DNA of 34,909 bases from an uncultured Saprospiraceae bacterium. Its GTDB lineage: Bacteria; Bacteroidota; Bacteroidia; Chitinophagales; Saprospiraceae. Position 1 is the stretch's first letter, and every line of letters starts with the position of its first letter. Below the pieces are notes generated by a model. It saw only the letters and a program-made list of their open reading frames with translations. It did not search any database and had not been told where the DNA came from. The stretch is from NCBI GenBank assembly GCA_938002705.1, contig CALLAG010000359.1, positions 1 to 34,909 of the forward strand, read 5' to 3'. This document shows, piece after piece, positions 28,301 to 34,909 of the stretch. Position numbers and translations under genes: made by a program.

Positions 28301-28942
28301 TTATGTATGAAAAGTAAATGAAATCTGGACCCCCTTATTCTTAAGGTTAATATTCTCTCGGAATCCCCCCATAGTATTGAATCTTGAGAACTGGAAGAAT
28401 TCATTAAGCCCATAGTTATACTCTACATTAATACTTACATTTCGCGTTAAGATAATTCTTAGATTGGCTATAGAAGCTAATAGATGTCTGCTTGATACTT
28501 GCGAAGTTAAGTTATAGGCCTCAAGGTCAGAACTTTCTCCTAAGGAAATAAGATAGCTATATTCTACGCCTGCCCCTAATGCAACATAATCTATTAACTG
28601 AACTTCTACGTAAGATGGGAGGACAAAATAGACCCCTTCATAATCGACTTGCTCGGCATTAAGTCGAGCGCCTTTCCAACCAAATCCTGGAGATAGGTTT
28701 ACGCTCAACCTATCACTTAATCTATACTGATTCCATATCTCAAATGATGACTTAAATAATGGCTCGAAAGTGTACCTATCGCTACCATTGACGGATTGCT
28801 GATTTTCTACAAAATCAGACAATACTAATCCCACGCTAAATCCATGACTCCATTTACTCTGAGAAATAGAATTATAAGGACTCATAAATGAGATACATAA
28901 TATTATAAATACTAACCTGAGGAATAAGCTAATTAAGTACAC
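28301..28942 (-). CDS. Outer-membrane beta-barrel protein
   Basis: ORF 213 aa; signal peptide, alternating aromatic/hydrophobic strands, terminal GVQISFTFHT. Confidence 0.65.
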   Translation of the reverse strand: MYLISLFLRLVFIILCISFMSPYNSISQSKWSHGFSVGLVLSDFVENQQSVNGSDRYTFEPLFKSSFEIWNQYRLSDRLSVNLSPGFGWKGARLNAEQVDYEGVYFVLPSYVEVQLIDYVALGAGVEYSYLISLGESSDLEAYNLTSQVSSRHLLASIANLRIILTRNVSINVEYNYGLNEFFQFSRFNTMGGFRENINLKNKGVQISFTFHT

Positions 28943-29079
28943 ATAGATATAACATCAGAACAGCGACTTTATTTTGCCTGATACAGAATAGTACTAAGGA
29001 AGTTATACATCAGACAATTCTATAAGTAAAATACAATACTGATCAGTGTAATATCCTTATCACTTTATTGCAATTAATC

Positions 29080-29087
29080 TATCTTTG
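29080..29087 (+). promoter_or_regulatory. Possible -7 element TATCTTTG
   Basis: Matches TAnnTTTG; lies inside the tracked ORF start (29068), favouring TTG 29110 as the start. Confidence 0.4.
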
Positions 29088-29109
29088 GGATATAAATAAA
29101 CGTAAAAAC

Positions 29110-29694
29110 TTGAAACGAAATACAATCTTACTCACAAGCATTATACTCCTTATAGGTCTTGCCTCAGTTCACTTATCTTCTCAAGCTGGCTTGGATCTAT
29201 ACGGCGGCATATCAAGTGCCACTAATAGAAATATAACGATTACGCCTGAGGGCAGCTCTCATAGTGGATGGCACGTAGGTGCAGATGCCAGATTAAATAG
29301 AGGTAAGATGTATTTTCTCGTGGGACTACAATATCACAAAATAGATCTACTGCCTAAGTCAGATAATATTCTCACATCTGAAACGTATAAATATGCTTGG
29401 ACAAAAGTAAGAGTCGGACTAGGATATAAAGTTATCGACTTTAGCGATCACATATTCTTAAGGGGGCATACGCTTGCGAGTTTTAATCTAACAAGTGGTG
29501 TGACCAATGATGCTGGACCAGGAATATATACTGACTACAATGCTGGCACTGCAGGTGCTAATCTTGGTCTTGGTCTAGACATATATAATTTTACTGTGAC
29601 TGCAGCATATGAGATCGGATTCTTTAATCTGGGTAATATGCTCGAAGGTTCGGAAATGGACTTCCTTACATTGAGTATAGGTTATAAGATCTAA
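29110..29694 (+). CDS. Outer-membrane beta-barrel protein (track start 29068)
   Basis: LKRNTILLTSIILLIGLASVHLSSQA signal peptide from TTG 29110; barrel-like C-terminus LTLSIGYKI. Confidence 0.65.
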   Translation: MKRNTILLTSIILLIGLASVHLSSQAGLDLYGGISSATNRNITITPEGSSHSGWHVGADARLNRGKMYFLVGLQYHKIDLLPKSDNILTSETYKYAWTKVRVGLGYKVIDFSDHIFLRGHTLASFNLTSGVTNDAGPGIYTDYNAGTAGANLGLGLDIYNFTVTAAYEIGFFNLGNMLEGSEMDFLTLSIGYKI

Positions 29695-31244
29695 GGAATC
29701 ATTACAGAATGAACGCTACTGCTATCGTCTCTTGCTGATCGGATATAGTACATACCAGAAGTTAAGTTTAACTTATTGACGTCATATCTACTCTGATTAT
29801 TTCCTGTACTTAATATTTGCCCTTGCAGATTATACAGTACATAATCAAATAATTTACTCTCCTTAGAATTGATCTCTATTTTACCATCATGTTGAGCTAT
29901 GATTATATCTTCTAATGATATATCTATATCCTGAGTACTTGTAGTAAATAACTCGCAGGGATACGTACTCGGATAATTCTCTACAGTACCGCTCGCCGAA
30001 AGGTCTCTTCCTTCAAATCCAGAAAAGTTTTTCGAGTACTTTTCGGATCTATAGATATAACCTGCACCTTCGATATAATAATCCCATACGATGTCACCCT
30101 GAGGATTCATCTCGAATATCCTCGCCTCTTGTCCCACTGTTACGTAGATATTCCCATTAGGCATAACCTTAGCTCCTGAGGTATATCCAGATCTGAAAAA
30201 AGGACCAAAAGTAGTTGTGTTGATACTAATAGGTTCTTCTTCTAATAAGAAACTACTATTAGTAGGTAAGATAAAGAAGCCTTGATTATCTACAGTCGGA
30301 TCTATGATCTCAACGGAAGAATAGCTACGTTCACTTAGTCCATTGTTGAACATTATAATCTTGCCTTTATGTTCGCCATACTCTATCCAGTTAGGGTTAT
30401 GTTGGAAGTATAGTTCTCTATCGCTTTCATCTCCTTGGCCGTAGTTTTGAGGGTTACCCCATCTAAAAAGTGCAGCTCCACCATGACCATGTCTACCTCC
30501 ACTATCCGTCATAGCTTCTTCCGTGGTTGTAGAGTGATCTATTATAATCACTTCACTTAACTTTCTTACACTTAAGGCTATGAGGTCCAATTCTTCATTA
30601 TAATCAAATCCATTAATCATGAACGATTCTCCTTGCTCCCAATCGAATGTTGCTATTGCATCCATATCTAACTTTCTGGGATTATCTCTGATCAAGCCAT
30701 AATTAGGAAGGTTAGGGTCTCTTTGTTGTATTACATGATTCTTAATATTCCATTGCCATACGATGGTATCCGTATTAGGATCTATTTCTACCACCATATC
30801 CACCCTTCCGGGATCAAAACCTGGAGCTATATTATATCCTAAACTTTCAAATTCTAAATCACTTATATTCTCCCTTGCGAGACACAGATAATTACCGTTA
30901 TCCATAACGATAACTTCATATACGAGCACTATATTATTGCCATTATAACTCGTAGAACTTATCAGGTTATCATCCCAATCTCTAACATTAATTCTATTGT
31001 CTTTTATATAGATGACATTACCATCATCCATAAGTTTAGCATGTAGAGCTGTACGTCTTACCGAGGGCCATATATTAACGACTTCTCCGCAATTATCGAT
31101 CAGATAACTCTCTCTGGATGTTTCAAAAAAAGCATAGCCTTCAGTTGATTGGTTAGAGTTTAACTGTATACCTGTCTGGGCAAAAGCATTATCACTTATA
31201 GCCAACACTATTAAAACATAGAAGAAGCAACACACTGATTTCAT
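29691..31244 (-). CDS. Secreted arylsulfotransferase-like third paralogue (divergent)
   Basis: ORF 517 aa; IIDHSTTTEEAM..GGRHGHGGAALFRWGNPQNYGQG, YFQHNPNW; degenerate T9SS-like tail SGMYYIRS. Confidence 0.75.
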   Translation of the reverse strand: MKSVCCFFYVLIVLAISDNAFAQTGIQLNSNQSTEGYAFFETSRESYLIDNCGEVVNIWPSVRRTALHAKLMDDGNVIYIKDNRINVRDWDDNLISSTSYNGNNIVLVYEVIVMDNGNYLCLARENISDLEFESLGYNIAPGFDPGRVDMVVEIDPNTDTIVWQWNIKNHVIQQRDPNLPNYGLIRDNPRKLDMDAIATFDWEQGESFMINGFDYNEELDLIALSVRKLSEVIIIDHSTTTEEAMTDSGGRHGHGGAALFRWGNPQNYGQGDESDRELYFQHNPNWIEYGEHKGKIIMFNNGLSERSYSSVEIIDPTVDNQGFFILPTNSSFLLEEEPISINTTTFGPFFRSGYTSGAKVMPNGNIYVTVGQEARIFEMNPQGDIVWDYYIEGAGYIYRSEKYSKNFSGFEGRDLSASGTVENYPSTYPCELFTTSTQDIDISLEDIIIAQHDGKIEINSKESKLFDYVLYNLQGQILSTGNNQSRYDVNKLNLTSGMYYIRSARDDSSSVHSVMIP

Positions 31245-31482
31245 GTCTCGATTTAGATATTAATACTCAATGAAAATATAATTTAAGTTAAATATATACT
31301 ATGAAGTGCAACGAATTGGAGTTTTAGTCCATCATTTACTATATATGAAGACATTTAACACATTAATTCGGTTCGGTGATCTTTATTATTGAGTGTTACA
31401 AGACTTATACTAAGTCAATATAGTCTTACATTAGAGTACATTAGGTTATTTAATTTATATTAGTATTCACACCTTTTTAATT

Positions 31483-33315
31483 ATGAAGTTAATTTATATT
31501 CTTTCTTTTCTTTTGGTAAGCAGTATATGCTTATCACAAGTGGAGAATGGATGTATAGCTATTGATTTCGAATCACTTCCAGGTCAGCAACCTCAAGAAG
31601 GTCTCACAATTAGAGATCAGTATAAGGCAAGTTTTGGCCTTAGTTTTTCTTTAGAAGGTGGAGGCTTTCCTGTACTTGCAGAAGTCGGAGGAGCAACGAC
31701 AGCTTTTGGCAGCTCTGCTGGTAGTGACACCCCTCTGCCTGGTAATAATATGGGCAGGTTCTTTCTTACTGATGATGGCCGACTTTCTGGACTTACAGCA
31801 CCTCCTATCATTTTAGAATTTGAGACGCCTATAGATAGTTTTTCTGGATGTATCGTAGATATAGATCTAAGCGAACAATTCATCATACATGCTCTTGATT
31901 CTTCTAATCAAATAATATTAGCAGATACGATATCGGATGGTGATCCTGGCACTGGAGACGGTATACTGACCTGTTGGGGATTTAATCTTCCTGGATGTGA
32001 AGGCCGGATACATTCTATACGATTTGCTGGTACAAGAACACAGTCAGGTTCATTTGGTCTCGGTATCGATAGTCTGAGTTTTTGTTATTCTGGGTTAAAT
32101 ATCAAGCCCGACCTTAAGGACGCCACATGTACAGAACTCGGACAGATACAGATTACATCTACCACTAATGAGGTATACGGCTATTCGCTCGATGGCATAA
32201 CTTATGATGAAGATGGTTTCTTTGATAACTTAGATCCAGGCATTTATACAATCTTTGTGATAGATAGTGACGGATGTGAGACGTCTGTTGATATTATAAT
32301 AGATCCACCCCCTGAGAGAGATCTCATATCCGAGTCGATTCCGACAAGTTGTGCAGAGGATAATGGACAGTTGTCTTTTTTCTTAGACCCTGATATCACA
32401 GCAATGTACTCCCTTGATGGTGGACTCACATACCAATCCGAAAATGTATACGATAATATGCCTCCTGGTACATACAATATAACTGTCAGGGATAGCTTAG
32501 ATTGTTTCTATACTGAAGACAATATCGTCATAGAGCCAAGTGTAATTCCATCTATACAAGATGCTACCACCTCTATAGACTCATGCAATGATGCCAGAGG
32601 TAGTATCCTGATCGAAGGTACTAATGGGATGGGTGTAACTGATCCATTACAATATTCTATCAACAACTCAGACTATGATAGCGACAACTTATTCTTAGAC
32701 CTGAGTACAGGAGTATATACTATCTATGTAAGAGATAGCCAGGGATGTACGGTTGATGATACAGTCTTCATAGATAGCACTCCAGAAGTCACTGTGAGAT
32801 CTATAGAAGTAACTAGCCCAGACTGCTTTGCTGACAATGCGGTAATAGAAATCGAAGCTCAAGGGGGCAGTGGAATACTTCAATATGAAATCAATGGATC
32901 ACCACAGATAGATTCTATAATAAACAACTTACCATATGGAATCTATGAACTCATCATCACTGACGAGTTAGGATGTACATATACAGAAACTGTCATCATA
33001 GAAGCTCCCACTTGTCCTATCTATATACCTAATGTGATAACTCCCAATGGTGACAACAGTGAGGATATTTTTCAAGTTTTTACTAATAGTGATTACGAGG
33101 TTGGAATTATACGCTATCTGATATATGACAGGTGGGGAGAATTGGTTTTTGTCTCTGAGGCATACTCTATACATACTGAAGAAATAACTTACTGGTGGGA
33201 CGGATACTTCAATGGCAAGCCAGCTGAGCCTGGTGTATACGTATATCTGATAGAAGTTAGGCATCCTAATGACTCTACCGAACTATACTCAGGAGATGTA
33301 ACCTTATTAAGATAG
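31483..33315 (+). CDS. Secreted protein with about four SprB-like repeats and type-B (gliding motility-associated) C-terminal domain
   Basis: ORF 610 aa; repeated YSLDGxxY...PGIYTIxVxDSxGC units (32101-33015); C-terminus IPNVITPNGDNSEDIFQV...YDRWGELVF..WDGYFNGKPAEPGVYVYLIEV. Confidence 0.85.
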   Translation: MKLIYILSFLLVSSICLSQVENGCIAIDFESLPGQQPQEGLTIRDQYKASFGLSFSLEGGGFPVLAEVGGATTAFGSSAGSDTPLPGNNMGRFFLTDDGRLSGLTAPPIILEFETPIDSFSGCIVDIDLSEQFIIHALDSSNQIILADTISDGDPGTGDGILTCWGFNLPGCEGRIHSIRFAGTRTQSGSFGLGIDSLSFCYSGLNIKPDLKDATCTELGQIQITSTTNEVYGYSLDGITYDEDGFFDNLDPGIYTIFVIDSDGCETSVDIIIDPPPERDLISESIPTSCAEDNGQLSFFLDPDITAMYSLDGGLTYQSENVYDNMPPGTYNITVRDSLDCFYTEDNIVIEPSVIPSIQDATTSIDSCNDARGSILIEGTNGMGVTDPLQYSINNSDYDSDNLFLDLSTGVYTIYVRDSQGCTVDDTVFIDSTPEVTVRSIEVTSPDCFADNAVIEIEAQGGSGILQYEINGSPQIDSIINNLPYGIYELIITDELGCTYTETVIIEAPTCPIYIPNVITPNGDNSEDIFQVFTNSDYEVGIIRYLIYDRWGELVFVSEAYSIHTEEITYWWDGYFNGKPAEPGVYVYLIEVRHPNDSTELYSGDVTLLR

Positions 33316-33319
33316 ATAA

Positions 33320-34663
33320 CTACACATCTACACCTACAGGCATTGCTCTCATAATCATCTTATCAGATATACCCTGCATATTACAATCTACTATTTGATT
33401 CTCTGACATAGAGTTATCATCTACTTCAATTTTGATATAGTTATCAGTGAAGCCCGTTAAGATACCATCTTGAGATCTTGACTCTAATAGTGCAGGCCTT
33501 ACGGTGCCTATCTGCGTATTATAAAATGCTCTACGTTTCTTTTCTGATAGTATTCTTAATTTTTTGTTACGTTCTTTTCTTATGCCCATAGGCACCATAT
33601 CTTCCATAACAGCGGCGTGAGTATTGGCTCTCTCAGAATAGGTAAACACATGCAGATACGAAATATCTAAACCCAATAAGAAATCATAGGTTTCTTGAAA
33701 GTGACTTTCGGTCTCTCCAGGAAAACCTACAATAACATCTACACCTATGCAGCAATGCGGCATTACTGACTTGATATAAGCAACACGTTCAGTGTACAGC
33801 TCTCTTTTATATCGACGACGCATGTTCTTAAGAATCTCGTTGCTACCACTCTGTAGTGGCATGTGAAAGTGAGGCATAAATCTGTTAGAGTGAGCCACGA
33901 AGTCTATAATCTCTTCGTTGCACAGATTTGGCTCTATAGAAGATATTCTAAATCTATTGATGCCTTCTACTTTATCTAACTCTCTGATAAGATCGATGAA
34001 TAGAGCTTCCTTTTTTGGCTTGAGTCCCTCTATCACCTCCGTACCGTTACCGAAATCTCCAATATTAACTCCTGTAAGTACTATTTCTTGTACACCTTGT
34101 TGTGCTATTTCTCTTGCATTAGCGATAACATTCTCTATCGTATCACTTCTACTCTTACCCCTTGCCATAGGTATAGTGCAGAAAGAGCACTTATAGTTAC
34201 AGCCATCTTGGACCTTTAAGAATGAACGTGTTCTATCTCCTACTGAGAAAGCATCTATAAATGAATTAACATGATGTATATCGCCAGCTCTGACCTTACT
34301 CTGACCAGATATGTCATGTAATGTATCTATGTGTTGTAGAATATTAAATTTCTCAGCGGCACCTAATACCAGATCTACACCTTCTATCTCCGCAATCTCA
34401 TCCGGCTTGAGTTGTGCATAACAACCTACGACAATGACCTTAGCCGTTGGGTTATGTTTCTGTGCACGCCTTACTTCATATCGGCATTTACGATCTGCAA
34501 AATCTGTAACAGAACATGTATTGAGCACATAGTAATCTGCACCGTCCTCAAAATCGAGTACACCAAAACCCGCCTCCTCGAATTGTCTTCGAATGGTAGA
34601 CGTCTCAGAAAAATTTAGCTTGCAACCTAATGTATGGAATGCAACTGTACGCGGAGTAGCCAT
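33320..34663 (-). CDS. mtaB: tRNA (t6A37) methylthiotransferase MtaB
   Basis: ORF 447 aa; TLGCKLNFSET, CNYKCSFCTIPMARGKSRS radical SAM motif, MiaB/RimO/MtaB layout. Confidence 0.92.
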   Translation of the reverse strand: MATPRTVAFHTLGCKLNFSETSTIRRQFEEAGFGVLDFEDGADYYVLNTCSVTDFADRKCRYEVRRAQKHNPTAKVIVVGCYAQLKPDEIAEIEGVDLVLGAAEKFNILQHIDTLHDISGQSKVRAGDIHHVNSFIDAFSVGDRTRSFLKVQDGCNYKCSFCTIPMARGKSRSDTIENVIANAREIAQQGVQEIVLTGVNIGDFGNGTEVIEGLKPKKEALFIDLIRELDKVEGINRFRISSIEPNLCNEEIIDFVAHSNRFMPHFHMPLQSGSNEILKNMRRRYKRELYTERVAYIKSVMPHCCIGVDVIVGFPGETESHFQETYDFLLGLDISYLHVFTYSERANTHAAVMEDMVPMGIRKERNKKLRILSEKKRRAFYNTQIGTVRPALLESRSQDGILTGFTDNYIKIEVDDNSMSENQIVDCNMQGISDKMIMRAMPVGVDV

Positions 34664-34695
34664 GTTGCAAATTTATATAAATTAAGCCTTACGAA

Positions 34696-34909
34696 TCACA
34701 ATTGATAGATAGGATTAAGTTCTTGGAATAATTGCTTGGCAGTAGAAATATAACTTGTCTCCTGAGCAACTAATCCGTGCTCTATTTCTAATCCAGAAAT
34801 AGTGGGACATAGACCCCAATTCTTGAATGCTCTATCGTATCCTTTACCTTCCCAGATAATATGAAAATTACCATGCTTAGTAGGATCATCGATATTATCA
34901 ATAATATTA
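34696..34909 (-). CDS. Partial CDS (C-terminus only), unknown protein, runs off the right edge
   Basis: Open minus-strand frame ...IIDNIDDPTKHGNFHIIWEGKGYDRAFKNWGLCPTISGLEIEHGLVAQETSYISTAKQLFQELNPIYQL-stop; absent from the track because no start lies in the window. Confidence 0.6.
   Translation of the reverse strand, partial: NIIDNIDDPTKHGNFHIIWEGKGYDRAFKNWGLCPTISGLEIEHGLVAQETSYISTAKQLFQELNPIYQL

Noticed and set aside
29038-29047. ACTGATCAGT perfect palindrome upstream of the 29110 gene
   Set aside because: 10-bp palindromes are expected by chance tens of times in 35 kb; no second copy or spacing support.
1-34909. CRISPR array, prophage, IS transposase or toxin-antitoxin module
   Set aside because: No regularly spaced repeats with unique spacers and no corresponding protein motifs in the six-frame track.

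Overview
AT-rich chromosomal window from a Bacteroidota-type genome, probably Saprospiria-like by inference from T9SS cargo, SprB-like repeats, DUF4199 and LytTR content. I support about 31 CDSs. Housekeeping genes include hemW, a BamA/TamA-like barrel, an RlmA-like methyltransferase, clpS-aat, M16 and S41 proteases, and mtaB. Accessory content is dominated by T9SS-type secreted proteins: an M43 peptidase with MopE-like metal-binding repeats, three arylsulfotransferase-like (ASST-like) paralogues, and a SprB-repeat/type-B-CTD protein. The most interesting non-coding signals are: (i) a 164-bp dispersed repeat, two copies with 2 mismatches, each placed the same way next to a terminator and a minus-strand gene; (ii) a LytTR-type operator (two near-consensus 9-bp direct repeats exactly 12 bp apart) upstream of an orphan LytTR regulator whose receiver has Glu at the expected phospho-Asp position; (iii) three GCACTACA direct repeats upstream of a tiny CTD-like secreted protein; (iv) a hairpin-rich 367-bp intergenic region sharing a short motif with the 164-bp repeat. 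The BamA-like gene has an in-frame signal peptide upstream of the tracked start but no canonical start codon, suggesting a 1-nt frameshift or a non-canonical start. No CRISPR array, rRNA, tRNA, transposase or phage module was seen. All family names come from motif recognition by eye; no searches were run.
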